Below, piece after piece: positions 1 to 9,523 of a DNA stretch of 64,000 bases. Position numbers and translations under genes: made by a program. The first letter of the stretch is position 1. Each line of letters starts with the position of its first letter. This DNA is from Microvirga subterranea (GTDB taxonomy: Bacteria; Pseudomonadota; Alphaproteobacteria; Rhizobiales; Beijerinckiaceae), in the NCBI RefSeq assembly GCF_003350535.1, contig NZ_QQBB01000001.1, positions 186,001 to 250,000 on the forward strand, given 5' to 3'. The notes beneath the pieces are model-generated. The model had not been told where the DNA came from. It did no database searches and was given only the letters and a program-made list of their open reading frames with translations.

Positions 1-885
1 CAGGAAAGCGGCGAGCGCCGCGTTGACGGCCGGCGCCTCCTCGAGCTGCACCCAGTGGGAGGCGCGGTCGAACCCGAGGAACTGACCCTCGTCGCAGAGC
101 GACAGGCTCTCGTCCGCCAGCCCCTTCTCGAGGAAGCGGTCGCGCAGCCCCCAGATGACGAGCGCGGGGACATGCACGCGCGGGTCGTCGAGCTGCGACC
201 TGAGGGGAAGAGCCCGGTACCAGTTGAGCATGGCCGTCAGGGCTCCCGGCTCCGCCCAGGCCTGCCGGTAGCGCTCCAGATCATCCGGCGAGAAGACGTT
301 CTGCTGGCTGCTCCCGGTCAGGGCCTGCCGCATCACCGTATAATCGGCAGCCGACAGAACCGCCTCCGGCATGAAGGGCAGCTGGAAGAAGCCGGCATAG
401 AGGCTGCGCATCATCTGGGTCGGGTGACGGAGCATGTAGGCGCCGACCACTTCGGGGTGGGGCGCATTGATGATGCCGAGCCGCTCCACCCGCTCCGGGT
501 TGCGGCTCGCGGCCTGCCAGGCGACGAGCCCGCCGAAATCGTGCCCGACGAGACGGGTCCGCGTCGACCCGAGGGCCTCGGCCAATGCCAGGACGTCCGT
601 GGCTAGGACGTCGAGATCGTAGGCGCGGGATCCGAGGGGCTTGGCACTGAGGTTGTAGCCGCGCTGGTCCGGCGCGACGACGCGAAAGCCCGCATCCGCC
701 AGCGGGCCGATCTGGTGGCGCCAGCCCCACCAGAAGTCCGGAAAGCCGTGCAGGAGGATGACGAGGGGGGCTTCCTCATCGCCGGCTTCGACATAGTGGA
801 TCAGGACGCCGTTCACCTTGCGCTGCGATGCGCTCGCGGATCCCGACCAGCCGGGGATCGACAGTTTCTGGGACGCCTTGGCCAT
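1..885 (-). CDS. Alpha/beta hydrolase, epoxide-hydrolase type (3' end off the window)
   Basis: Reading back from the ATG at 883-885 gives 295 codons with no stop before the window edge, so the C-terminus is missing. Visible motifs are the oxyanion-hole segment HGFPDFWWGW (46-55), the nucleophile elbow GHDFGG with Asp116, the acid Asp249 in WGLRD, and catalytic His277 in ASHWVQ. Aspartate rather than serine in the elbow is typical of epoxide hydrolases and haloalkanoate dehalogenases; the sequence around it favours epoxide hydrolase. No signal peptide is seen, so it is probably cytosolic. It starts 22 bases after the NdvA-like exporter and is probably co-transcribed. The substrate cannot be inferred. 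Confidence 0.85.
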   Translation of the reverse strand, partial: MAKASQKLSIPGWSGSASASQRKVNGVLIHYVEAGDEEAPLVILLHGFPDFWWGWRHQIGPLADAGFRVVAPDQRGYNLSAKPLGSRAYDLDVLATDVLALAEALGSTRTRLVGHDFGGLVAWQAASRNPERVERLGIINAPHPEVVGAYMLRHPTQMMRSLYAGFFQLPFMPEAVLSAADYTVMRQALTGSSQQNVFSPDDLERYRQAWAEPGALTAMLNWYRALPLRSQLDDPRVHVPALVIWGLRDRFLEKGLADESLSLCDEGQFLGFDRASHWVQLEEAPAVNAALAAFL

Positions 886-907
886 CGGTCACCTCGCGGG
901 ACGGGGT

Positions 908-2716
908 TCAGGCCTGCTCGGCAGGCACCAGTGTGGGCTTACGGACCCGTTTGGGCTTCTCCTCCGACGCCATGAACTGCGCCTTCGCGAGCTCCGCGAA
1001 ACGGCCGCCCCGCGCCACGAGCTCGTCGAAGGTGCCGGTCTCGATGATGCGGCCCTGGTCGAACACGAGGATGCGGTCGGCGTTGCGGATCGTCGCGAGC
1101 CGGTGGGCGATCACGAAGGTCGTGCGGCCCTGCATGACCTCGTCGAGAGCCTTCTGGAGCTTCTGTTCCGTCGCAGCGTCGAGCGCGCTCGTCGCCTCGT
1201 CGAGGATCAGGATTGGCGGGTTCTTGAGAAGCGCGCGGGCGACGGAAAGGCGCTGGCGTTCGCCGCCGGAGAGGGAACGCCCGCGCTCGCCGATGACCGT
1301 GTCGAGCCCGTCCGCCTGCCGGGTGATGAACTCGATCGCTTGGGCGCGTTCGAGCGCCTGGATCATCTCCTCGTCCGTGGCGTCGGGCCGTCCGACCTGG
1401 AGGTTCTCCCGGATCGAGCGTGCGAACAGCATCGGCTCCTGGAACACGACGCCGATGTTGCGGCGTAGCGACGAGAGCGTCACGTCGCGGATGTCGTCGC
1501 TGTCGATGCGGATGCAGCCCGATTGCGGGTCGAAGGCGCGGTGCAGCAGCCCCAGGGTGGTGGACTTGCCGGAGCCGGTGGAGCCGACGAGCGCCACGTT
1601 CTCGCCGGGACGCACCGTGAAGGTCACGTCCTGCACGGCGGAGCGCTTGCCGTCATAGGAGAAGCTGACGTTCTCGAACGCGACGGAGCCGGCGAAGCGC
1701 TCGACGTTCTTGGCGTTGGGCTTGTCGTGGACGGCCGGCGCCGTATCGAGGATCTCGAAGAATTCCCGCATCTTCGGCGCCTGCATGAAGAGCTGGTTGA
1801 TGAAGCTCACGGCCTGCTCCAGCCGCCCGATTAGCATGGTGGCCATGCTCATGAACATCACCACCTCGCCGATGGTGGCGAGCCCGCTGAGGTGGAGCCA
1901 CGTGCCGACGAGAAAGATTGCCGTGACCGTGATGGTGGCCGAGGCGCGGGACGCCACCGAGGCAAGCGCCCACCAGGACAGGACCGGGTTCTGCGCCTGG
2001 AGGAGCTGGTTGATGATGATGCGCAACGAGCGCGTCTCCGCCTCCACGCGGGTGAAGGACTGGATCACCGGCACGTTGCCGAGGGCGTCGGAGGCGTGCT
2101 CCGCCAGATTCGAGTGATAGCGCTCCACCGAGCCCTGCAGGCTCTCGGTCTTGCGCAGCACGATGGTGGTCAGGATCGTGAAAACGATGACGAGCGCCAC
2201 GAGCAGCAGGCCCAGGCGCCAGTTGAGAAAAACGGTCAGCGGCAGCAGCACCACGAGGGCCACCAGGGCCGCCATGTGCTCGCGGAAGAAGCCCAGCCAA
2301 AGCCAGGACATGCCGTTCGACCCTTCGAGCATCACCTTCAGGACGCGGCCCGAATGGGTCGAGGTGTGGAACGCGAGCGGCAGCTCGAGCACGTGCTCGA
2401 AGTAATTGGCCACCACCGCCAGCCGGCGGCGGTGGGCGAGCCTGTCGGCGTGAAGCGCCACGAGGGCGCCGGCTCCGATCGAGAAGAACCCGAAGGCGAT
2501 CCAGGCGACGATCAGGGGCGTCAGGGTCCCGAAGGTGATCGGCGGCGCCCCGGGGATCTGCGCCCGGGTCAGAACGTCGATGATGCGCCCGAAAAGGATC
2601 GGCTCGGCGAAGGCCGAGATGGCGAGCGCCACGTTGGCGACCGCCAGGATGGCCCCGACGCGAAGATCGGAACCGAGCTGGCCCAGAACGCGGGCATAGA
2701 GACGGATCAGCCACAT
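908..2716 (-). CDS. ndvA: Cyclic beta-1,2-glucan ABC exporter NdvA/ChvA
   Basis: A 602-residue half-transporter with a membrane domain (about 1-310) followed by an ATPase domain. Walker [10 protein letters not shown] lies at 378-386, the signature LSGGE at 482-486 and Walker B ILILDE at 502-507. The N-terminus ([10 protein letters not shown], then [12 protein letters not shown]) and the whole length fit the NdvA/ChvA family, which moves cyclic beta-1,2-glucan from cytoplasm to periplasm in rhizobia and relatives. The glucan synthase NdvB is not in the window. The hydrolase gene follows after 22 bases. The exact substrate is inferred from family similarity; a related lipid or glucan exporter remains possible. 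Confidence 0.85.
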   Translation of the reverse strand: MWLIRLYARVLGQLGSDLRVGAILAVANVALAISAFAEPILFGRIIDVLTRAQIPGAPPITFGTLTPLIVAWIAFGFFSIGAGALVALHADRLAHRRRLAVVANYFEHVLELPLAFHTSTHSGRVLKVMLEGSNGMSWLWLGFFREHMAALVALVVLLPLTVFLNWRLGLLLVALVIVFTILTTIVLRKTESLQGSVERYHSNLAEHASDALGNVPVIQSFTRVEAETRSLRIIINQLLQAQNPVLSWWALASVASRASATITVTAIFLVGTWLHLSGLATIGEVVMFMSMATMLIGRLEQAVSFINQLFMQAPKMREFFEILDTAPAVHDKPNAKNVERFAGSVAFENVSFSYDGKRSAVQDVTFTVRPGENVALVGSTGSGKSTTLGLLHRAFDPQSGCIRIDSDDIRDVTLSSLRRNIGVVFQEPMLFARSIRENLQVGRPDATDEEMIQALERAQAIEFITRQADGLDTVIGERGRSLSGGERQRLSVARALLKNPPILILDEATSALDAATEQKLQKALDEVMQGRTTFVIAHRLATIRNADRILVFDQGRIIETGTFDELVARGGRFAELAKAQFMASEEKPKRVRKPTLVPAEQA

Positions 2717-2830
2717 GGGGACGCTTGCCTCGAGACGATATACGGAATAACGGCGCAGCTCGGGTTCCGTTCAGCCGCGCCCGATGCCGCGGGCCCGGTC
2801 CATGAGGTCGGCGATGACGTCAAGGGCGCC

Positions 2831-3328
2831 TCAGCGGTCCGCCGCGACCGCCAGCACCCAGTAGACCTTGTATTTCGAGTTCGGCCGGTAGGCCGTCGCG
2901 ATCCCAATCCGGGTCGCCCGGGAATCGAGGAGCACCTGGTTGTGCTGAGGGCTCTCCCGCCAGCCGGAAAAGGCTTCCGCCACCGTGTGGTAGCCGGCCG
3001 ACACATTGGCGGCCGGCGCCTTGAACCCGGCCGAGGCCAGACGCGCCTTGAAGGCATCGGCGGAGCTCGGCCGGTCGGCGGCCGCCATGGCCTTCGCCTC
3101 GGCTTCCGCGGCCGCCTGCAGGTCGGGGTCGATCGCGAGCGGCCCCAATCCCTTGTTGCGCCGGTAGACGCTGACCATGTCGCGCGCCGCAGCCGAGTCC
3201 ACGACCGCGTCGGCGCTCGCCATGGAGAGGTAGAAGCTCGGGGTCTGGCTGACCGCGGGACGGCGGGACTCGCTTTGGCACGCGGCCAGCGCGAGCGCCG
3301 GAAGCACAAGGAGGGCATGATGTTTCAT
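2831..3328 (-). CDS. CAP/SCP-domain lipoprotein
   Basis: 165 residues. The N-terminus is a lipoprotein signal with lipobox LALAAC (Cys17), so the mature protein should be membrane-anchored in the envelope. A CAP (cysteine-rich secretory/allergen V5) fold follows: the N-X-hydrophobic pattern RRNKGLGPLAIDPDLQ, a central AANVSAGY segment, and a C-terminal TRIGIATAYRP segment. CAP proteins in bacteria are widespread with mostly unknown function. The start codon overlaps the stop of the MscS gene (ATGA, 3325-3328), implying translational coupling with the channel. Confidence 0.8.
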   Translation of the reverse strand: MKHHALLVLPALALAACQSESRRPAVSQTPSFYLSMASADAVVDSAAARDMVSVYRRNKGLGPLAIDPDLQAAAEAEAKAMAAADRPSSADAFKARLASAGFKAPAANVSAGYHTVAEAFSGWRESPQHNQVLLDSRATRIGIATAYRPNSKYKVYWVLAVAADR

Positions 3329-5892
3329 GCCGGCGATTTATCCTTGAGAAGGGTTAAGGCTTCGTCCTCACCCTGCTCCGCCGGAGCCGGCTTCTCGGCC
3401 GCCTCTTCGGGTTCCCTCGCGGAGGAGGCCGGTTCCGGCGGCGGAGCTCCGATCTTCCGCAGCTTCCGGAAGATCTCGAAATAGAGATCGCTCGACACGC
3501 GGCCCGCCGCGTCGATGTCGTCGACGAAGCAGACGAGGTCGAAATCGATCGTGTTCTCGGTGGCCTTCTTGAAGAACACCCGGGGCGTCGGCTCGCTCAT
3601 GACCTCACGGTGCGCCAGCGCCGCCTTGCGCATGATCTCCGCCACCTGATCCGGATCGGTGGCGCGGGGCACCGGGATCGAGACCAGCACGCGGCCGACC
3701 CGGTCGTTGCGGACCCGGTTGCGGACGATGCCGGAGATCAGGTTCGAGTTCGGCACGATGAGGGTCGAGCGGTCGCCGGTCTGGATCTCGGTCGAGCGCA
3801 CGTTGATCCGTCGCACATAGCCCTCACCGTCGCCCACCACCACGAGGTCGCCCACGCGGATCGGCCGTTCCCAGAGCAGGATGAGGCCGGAGATGAAGTT
3901 GTTGACGATTGACTGAAGGCCGAAACCGATACCGACCGACAGGGCGCCGGCCACGATGGTGACCCGCTCCAGGCTCAGGCCCAGATAGGTGAAGGCGATC
4001 ACCGCGGCCGAGATGATACCCACATAGCCGGCGGCCGTGCGAATCGAGTTGCGCAGGCCCGCATCCAGCTCGGTCGCCGGCAGGAAGGTGTTGTCGAGCC
4101 AGCGCTGGATTACCCTTGTCAGGGTAAACCCGGCCGTGAAGAGCAGGGCCGCGATCAGGATCGACGACAGGGAGATCGTGACGTCGCCGACCGTGAACCC
4201 GAAGAAGATGGCGCGCAGCGACCCCATGAGGTCGGTCGATTCGATGCCCCAGGGTGCCAGCACCAGCAGGATCGCCATGATGATGAGGCACAGGCGCGCA
4301 ACGCCGCTCGCCAGCACGCCGATCTGCTCCAGGGAGCGGCGGCGCAGGCCCGTATTGGCCTGAAGGGTCGTGGCGAGCCGGCTCGGCCCGCGCAAGGACC
4401 CGCCGATGAACTCGTCCGCCAGGGCGATCGTGAGGATCAGGAGGGCGATGATGATGGAGATCCACACGGCCTGATCGACCATGAAGGAGGCGAGCGCCAC
4501 GTAGCCGCCGAGCACGCTGCCGACGACGATCGCGACCGCAAGCCAACCGACCGTGCGGATCGGGCCGCCGATATCCACCTCCGGCGCCACGTAGGGCCCG
4601 AGGCAGGCCTCCTCCTGGGTCGCCCTAGCGGCGAAACGGCGGAGCAGCTCGGCGAAGAGGAGGGCCGACACTAGGGCAAAGACCGCGCGGGTGATGACCG
4701 TGATCGGCAGGGCCGCGGCGATCGCCTGGTTGAACGACTCCAGCACCTTGCCGGCCACCATGATGGTCGCCAGCGTGACGGAGAAATTCATGATGCGGTC
4801 GGCGGAGGCGTTCGAGACGGAGATGAGCCGCCATGAGGCGTGGTCCGGGGCCAGGATGGCGTCGATCAGAGCCCGCACGAAGGCGATGAAGGCGATGCCG
4901 CGCAGGAGCGCCCCCACCACCAGCTCCAGCCGGGACGGGAAGATGTTGGAGGAATCGAACGCGATCCAGACGATCCAGCTGCCGGCGATGGCCGGAACCG
5001 CCCCGAGGAGGAGCACTCCGAGGGCCGCAAGGAGCCGGCTGCGGCGGGCCGGATCGGTCAGCGCCGGATCACGGCGCACCACACGGGGCGCCAGCGAGCG
5101 CCGGCCCACATAGAGCGCGATGCCGATGCCGATCGCGAGGCCGAGCACGAGCAGGACGCCGAGCGTCGTGTTGCGCTCCAGCTGACTGAGCGTGTCGGAC
5201 AGGGTGGTGCGCTGCGCGCGCAGCTCCCGTGGAATGGCCTGGAGAGCATCGAGCCACAGGTCCGGGCTGAGAAGCCCCTCCGTGCGCGCAAAAAGGGCCC
5301 GGGTGAAGCCGCTCCGGCGCTGATCGCTGATCTTGGCGATCAGCTGCTCGGCCTGAACGAGCCGGGCGCGGCCGAGGCGCTGCGTCTCGTCGAACTCGGC
5401 GACGGCCGCTTCGCGCTCCGCCCGGTCCCGGGCCACGTCGGCGCTTTCCTCCGGCTGCCCGTCCTTGGGTTTCGGGCCCAGCTGGCTGAGACGCGCCTTG
5501 CTGGCTTCGAGCTTCGGGGCCTGCTCGTCGATGACGGCGCGGATGTCGGCGATGATCGGCTCGATCTGCTGCCGGAGATTCTGGAGATCCGCATCGGGCA
5601 GGACACGGCCTTCGAGCGCCCGCTCCTTCTGGTCGAGATCGGCCTTGTAGCCGTCGAGCTTCGCCCGGGCGGCCTTCGTGTCCGCAGACAACGGTGGCGG
5701 CGGAGCCTCGGCGGGCGCCGGCGCCGGTGCGGCGGCCTGGGGAGGCGACGGGGGCGTCTGCGGCTGCGCCTGGGCCGATGGCTGCGCCGGAGCGGGAGCC
5801 GGGTTCTGCTGCGCGAGCGCCCATCCGCCCGCCGCCATGCCGACCGAGACCAAGACGGCTCCGAGGAGCCGCCGCATGCCAGTATTCGTCAT
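3325..5892 (-). CDS. DUF3772 / MscS-family mechanosensitive channel
   Basis: 855 residues from the ATG at 5892, chosen because it gives a clean signal peptide (MRRLLGAVLVSVGMAAGGWALAQ region); the frame is open further upstream but without an N-terminal signal. After a Pro/Ala/Gln-rich linker (about 30-70) comes a coiled-coil-rich periplasmic domain resembling DUF3772, then around ten membrane helices and a C-terminal MscS core with a Gly/Ala-rich pore helix (VAGALSVGIGFGLQSIVNNF), the WERPIRVGD beta domain and VPNSNL. This is the build of large KefA/YbiO-like channels that vent solutes during osmotic downshock. It overlaps the CAP lipoprotein gene by four bases. Confidence 0.88.
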   Translation of the reverse strand: MTNTGMRRLLGAVLVSVGMAAGGWALAQQNPAPAPAQPSAQAQPQTPPSPPQAAAPAPAPAEAPPPPLSADTKAARAKLDGYKADLDQKERALEGRVLPDADLQNLRQQIEPIIADIRAVIDEQAPKLEASKARLSQLGPKPKDGQPEESADVARDRAEREAAVAEFDETQRLGRARLVQAEQLIAKISDQRRSGFTRALFARTEGLLSPDLWLDALQAIPRELRAQRTTLSDTLSQLERNTTLGVLLVLGLAIGIGIALYVGRRSLAPRVVRRDPALTDPARRSRLLAALGVLLLGAVPAIAGSWIVWIAFDSSNIFPSRLELVVGALLRGIAFIAFVRALIDAILAPDHASWRLISVSNASADRIMNFSVTLATIMVAGKVLESFNQAIAAALPITVITRAVFALVSALLFAELLRRFAARATQEEACLGPYVAPEVDIGGPIRTVGWLAVAIVVGSVLGGYVALASFMVDQAVWISIIIALLILTIALADEFIGGSLRGPSRLATTLQANTGLRRRSLEQIGVLASGVARLCLIIMAILLVLAPWGIESTDLMGSLRAIFFGFTVGDVTISLSSILIAALLFTAGFTLTRVIQRWLDNTFLPATELDAGLRNSIRTAAGYVGIISAAVIAFTYLGLSLERVTIVAGALSVGIGFGLQSIVNNFISGLILLWERPIRVGDLVVVGDGEGYVRRINVRSTEIQTGDRSTLIVPNSNLISGIVRNRVRNDRVGRVLVSIPVPRATDPDQVAEIMRKAALAHREVMSEPTPRVFFKKATENTIDFDLVCFVDDIDAAGRVSSDLYFEIFRKLRKIGAPPPEPASSAREPEEAAEKPAPAEQGEDEALTLLKDKSPA

Positions 5893-5971
5893 CCCATCCG
5901 CCTTGTTGCCGTTCGTCGAGGGCCGGTTATGCGAATCAATGAGGCGAAAACTCGCCGCCCGCCGGACGCAA

Positions 5972-6013
5972 GGCAAGAAAAAGCCGGGAGGGATGAACAA
6001 CATCCTTCCCGGC
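5972..6013 (-). terminator. Intrinsic terminator after the small membrane protein gene
   Basis: On the minus strand a 13-base stem with one G-U type pair (plus-strand arms 5983-5995 and 6001-6013, 5-base loop) is followed directly by a T-rich tract (the plus strand reads aagaaaaa before the stem). It lies between the gene ending at 6046 and the MscS gene, so the channel gene probably has its own promoter or depends on read-through. Confidence 0.85.
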
Positions 6014-6045
6014 CTGTCCTTAGGTAAACCGTTGGATCGAGGGAC

Positions 6046-6339
6046 TTACTGCTTCGGAGCGTTCGTCGTGGTGCCCGTGGCCGAGGGATCGGCCGGCACC
6101 GGATAGGCCGGATTGGCCGGCGACGTCCGGTCGGTCGGGTTGGAGGAGCCGGACGGGGATCCCGTCACCGCCTCCCGCGAGGCATTCTGGCTTGGGCTAT
6201 CGGGCGAGGTCGCGCCGACCCAGATCATGTAACCCGCAATGGCGACCGCAAGCAGGGCGAGAGCCCCGATGAGAACGCCGAGAACCGGGCGACCGGACGG
6301 CCCCTGCCGGGAGCGATCGTCGGGAATGAGTTTTGCCAT
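6046..6339 (-). CDS. Small single-pass membrane protein, unknown function
   Basis: 97 residues from the ATG at 6339, which has GAGG upstream; a start four codons earlier is possible. One hydrophobic helix (about 20-40, GVLIGALALLAVAIAGYMIW) is preceded by a short basic cytosolic segment and followed by a low-complexity tail rich in Ser, Pro, Thr and Asn that should face the periplasm. No enzymatic motif is visible. The notable point is its promoter: a perfect GGAAC-N16-CGTT element upstream suggests it belongs to the EcfG general stress regulon. It ends in a strong terminator, so it is monocistronic. Confidence 0.7.
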   Translation of the reverse strand: MAKLIPDDRSRQGPSGRPVLGVLIGALALLAVAIAGYMIWVGATSPDSPSQNASREAVTGSPSGSSNPTDRTSPANPAYPVPADPSATGTTTNAPKQ

Positions 6340-6693
6340 CGTGGGCCTCATGAAAAGTGCTGGAGTGAACGAGCCTCGAGGCTCGGCTGTGTGAGGGCAA
6401 CGCCAGACCGGAAGGCGGGTTCCTGCCGCCGTGCGGAACGATCCCGGACCGGTCCCGCCGATAATTCGCCGTCGGCGCGCCTAGCTTCTGGATCCAACCC
6501 CGCTCTTGGCCGTTGTTGCAAAACGGGTCTCATAAACGATGTTCAGGGACGAGCGGCCGATGGTTCGAACGATCCGTCAGGGGCAGGCGCGGCGCGATGA
6601 TGCAGCCTCGGCATCAGTGCGTTATCCATGGCGTTCAGCCATGTTTTCGCCTTTTTGCACGCCCTTGGGTAATCCCTGATTCAAGGAGTTGTC
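6340..6693. other. Divergent intergenic region
   Basis: About 350 bases between the minus-strand small membrane protein gene and the plus-strand GH2 gene. It holds the EcfG-type promoter at 6399-6423 and the GH2 ribosome site AAGGAG at 6683-6688. I see no convincing gene and no EcfG-type element facing the GH2 gene. Confidence 0.6.
6399..6423 (-). promoter_or_regulatory. EcfG-type (general stress sigma) promoter, perfect match
   Basis: On the minus strand GGAAC (plus 6419-6423) is followed by 16 bases and CGTT (plus 6399-6402), the consensus recognised by EcfG/RpoE2 sigma factors in alphaproteobacteria. Transcription would start near 6392, leaving a leader of roughly 55 bases before the ATG at 6339. 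Confidence 0.7.
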
Positions 6694-9444
6694 ATGCAAG
6701 ACAATCGCATCAGTCTGGACGGGACATGGGAATTTTTGCATGTCGCGGACGACCGTCTATCGGGGCCAGCAGAAGTTCGCCAGATCACCGTTCCCAGCCC
6801 ATGGCAGGCGCAGTTCTCGGATCTGCGCATGCGGGCGGGCATCGGCATCTACCGGCGGACCATCGAGATCGCCGAGGAGTGGCTCCACGACAGCATATGG
6901 CTGCGCTTCGGAGCGGTCTTCCACAATTCGCGCGTGTTCATCAACGGCGAGCAGGTCGGGACGAACGAGGGCGGCTTCCTGCCCTTCTCGTTCGACGTCA
7001 CCTCCTATCTCAAGGCCGGAGCCAACGAGATCAAGGTGCGGGTCGATTCGCCCACTGACAATCCCGCCGAGTTCCCGGATTCGCCCTTCGCCGAGATCCC
7101 CTTCGGTAAGCAGAGCTGGTACGGCCCGCTCTCGGGCATCTGGCAGTCGGTGTTCCTCGAGCGGCGCATCTCGGACCATATGAACCGGGTCCGCCTCGTG
7201 CCTAAGCGGGACACCGGCGTCGTCACGTCGGGCGTGTTCTTCGCGCGACCCCTCACGGCTGCGACGCAGATCCGCATCGAGGTGCGCGACCCGTCCGGCG
7301 AGGTGGTGCTCGACGAGATCCATGAAACGCAGGTCGGCGTGACCAGCATGCCGTTCGAGTTCACGGTCGCCGACGTGCAATCCTGGTCGCCGGACCAGCC
7401 GAACCTCTACCGCATCCGCCTGGAACTCATCCGCGACGGCGAAGTGAAGGACGAGATCGGAGACCATTTCGGCTTCCGCACCATCGAGACCCGCAACGGC
7501 GCGTTCTACCTGAACGGCGAGCCGCTCTACCTGCGCGCCGCGCTCGACCAGGACTACTACCCTGACACGATCTGCACCGTGCCGTCGGTGGAGTTCCTGG
7601 AAGACCAGTTCCGCAAGGCCAAGGAACTCGGCCTCAACTGCCTGCGCTGCCACATCAAGGCGGCCGATCCGCGCTACTACGAGGTGGCCGACCGGATGGG
7701 CATGCTGATCTGGACCGAGCTGCCGAACGGCGGGATGACCACCGACCGCTCGCGCGGCCGCAAGGAAAAGCTCCTCAAGGGCATCGTCGACCGCGACTGC
7801 AACCATCCGTCGATCATCATCTGGACGATCATCAACGAGAACTGGGGCGTCGACCTCGTCAACGACTCCGACCACCGCGAGTGGCTGAAGCGGACCTTCG
7901 CGTGGCTGAAGGCCTATGATCCGACCCGGCTCGTGGTCGACAACTCGCCGCTGGCGCCGAGCTTTCACGTTGAGACGGACATTGCGGACTATCACTTCTA
8001 CGCCGCCATTCCGGACCATCGCGACGCGTGGGACCGCTTCGTCGACGAATTGTCCGCACGCTCGTCCTGGCTCTACTCGCCGCATGGCGACGCGGTGATC
8101 ACCGGCCGCGAGCCGCTGATGTGCTCGGAGTTCGGCAATTGGGGCCTGCCTTATCCGAAGGATCTGCGCGACGCGAAGGGCGAGGAGCCCTGGTGGTTCG
8201 AGACGGGACACGACTGGGGCGAGGGCGTGATGTACGCCCACGGGGTCGAGAACCGCTTCTCGGACTGGAGCCTGGACCGGGTGTTCGGCGACCTGCGCCG
8301 CTTCGTGATCGCCGCGCAGTGGCAACAGTTCCGCGCGCTGAAATACGAGATCGAGGCGATGCGCCGGAAGCCGAACCTGGCCGGCTACGTGATCACGGAG
8401 CTGCACGACTGCCACTGGGAGTCGAACGGCCTCCTCGACATGCGACGCAATCCGCGCGTGTTCCACGAGCTCTTCCACATCATCAATTCGGACACGGTGA
8501 TCGTGCCCAAATGGGAGCGCGTGTCGTACTGGGCCGGCGAGACGGCCGGTCTGCAGCTCTCAGTGGCGCACGGTGCCGGGCCGGTCCTGGAGGATTGCCG
8601 CCTCGAGATCTCGCTCTGCAACGAGACGCAGACGTTGTCCCTGCCGCGGATCGAGGCCCCGTTCGTGCTCGATCTCGGGCGGATCGAGCTGAAGATGCCG
8701 GAGCTCGACGAGTCTGCCCAGCGCCGGATCAATTTCGACCTGCGCGCCCCGGACGGACGCCTGATCGCCCACAATCACGTGGACGTCGCCATCCATCCGA
8801 AGCGGGGCAGGCCCGCGCATGCGCGCCAGATGGTCTGGTCGCCGGACGAGGACATCCGCGAGCGCCTCTCGGCTCTGGGCTATACCCAGGCGAGAGGCCT
8901 CGAGGAGGCGACGCTGATCGTGGCGCAGAACCACGACAAGGCGATCGCCGACCGGGTGCGCCAAGGCGCCAATCTTCTGCTCCTGGCAGAGGGCGAGATG
9001 AGCCTTTACCCGTTCTTCCCGCACTGGCAGGCCGTGCGCGTGCAGAGCCGCTCGGGCACCCTCTGGGCAGGCGACTGGGCCTCGTCCTTCGCGTGGCTGA
9101 GGCGCACCAACAACTTTGCGCGCTTCCCGAGCGGTCCGCTGCTCGACGAGACCATGGACCGCGTCCTGCCCGAGCACGTTATTGCGAACTGCAACCTGCT
9201 CGACTTCCAGGCCCGCGTGTTCGCAGGCCTCGTGGTCGGCTGGATCCACAAGCCGGTGGCGCTGGGCGTCGAACGCTCCTATGGGCGCGGCCGCCTCGTC
9301 GCCTCGACCTTCCGGCTCTTCCGGGATGAGCCGATGGCCGATCCGACCGCCACGATGCTGCTCGACAGCCTCGTCGAGCTTGCGGTGGAATCCCGCGCCT
9401 CGCGTCTGGAAGAGGCCGTGAGGGCTGCGGAAGCCGCAGCCTGA
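6694..9444 (+). CDS. Glycoside hydrolase family 2 protein (beta-galactosidase/glucuronidase-like)
   Basis: 916 residues with AAGGAG six bases before the ATG. Domain order is a GH2 sugar-binding jelly roll (1-160), an immunoglobulin-like domain (about 165-265), a TIM barrel (about 268-600) and extra C-terminal domains. The acid/base is probably Glu382 in INENWG and the nucleophile Glu479 in CSEFGNWG. No signal peptide is visible, so it should act in the cytoplasm, possibly on imported or recycled oligosaccharide. It converges on the GH1-RmlD/glf/glycosyltransferase operon, which suggests a shared glycan. The linkage specificity cannot be read from the sequence. Confidence 0.85.
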   Translation: MQDNRISLDGTWEFLHVADDRLSGPAEVRQITVPSPWQAQFSDLRMRAGIGIYRRTIEIAEEWLHDSIWLRFGAVFHNSRVFINGEQVGTNEGGFLPFSFDVTSYLKAGANEIKVRVDSPTDNPAEFPDSPFAEIPFGKQSWYGPLSGIWQSVFLERRISDHMNRVRLVPKRDTGVVTSGVFFARPLTAATQIRIEVRDPSGEVVLDEIHETQVGVTSMPFEFTVADVQSWSPDQPNLYRIRLELIRDGEVKDEIGDHFGFRTIETRNGAFYLNGEPLYLRAALDQDYYPDTICTVPSVEFLEDQFRKAKELGLNCLRCHIKAADPRYYEVADRMGMLIWTELPNGGMTTDRSRGRKEKLLKGIVDRDCNHPSIIIWTIINENWGVDLVNDSDHREWLKRTFAWLKAYDPTRLVVDNSPLAPSFHVETDIADYHFYAAIPDHRDAWDRFVDELSARSSWLYSPHGDAVITGREPLMCSEFGNWGLPYPKDLRDAKGEEPWWFETGHDWGEGVMYAHGVENRFSDWSLDRVFGDLRRFVIAAQWQQFRALKYEIEAMRRKPNLAGYVITELHDCHWESNGLLDMRRNPRVFHELFHIINSDTVIVPKWERVSYWAGETAGLQLSVAHGAGPVLEDCRLEISLCNETQTLSLPRIEAPFVLDLGRIELKMPELDESAQRRINFDLRAPDGRLIAHNHVDVAIHPKRGRPAHARQMVWSPDEDIRERLSALGYTQARGLEEATLIVAQNHDKAIADRVRQGANLLLLAEGEMSLYPFFPHWQAVRVQSRSGTLWAGDWASSFAWLRRTNNFARFPSGPLLDETMDRVLPEHVIANCNLLDFQARVFAGLVVGWIHKPVALGVERSYGRGRLVASTFRLFRDEPMADPTATMLLDSLVELAVESRASRLEEAVRAAEAAA

Positions 9445-9468
9445 CCTTGCCGTCGGCACGAGCAAGAC

Positions 9469-9502
9469 AAAAAAGGGCGGCGAGGAAAACCTCGCCGCCC
9501 TT
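9469..9502. terminator. Bidirectional terminator between convergent GH2 and GH1-RmlD genes
   Basis: A perfect 13-base stem (arms 9473-9485 and 9490-9502, loop aaaa). The run of A on the left gives a T-tract for the minus-strand operon, so termination should be strongest for that strand; the plus strand has only a weak T-rich tail. Confidence 0.85.
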
Positions 9503-9523
9503 CGCTTATGATCCGGGGTGAAC

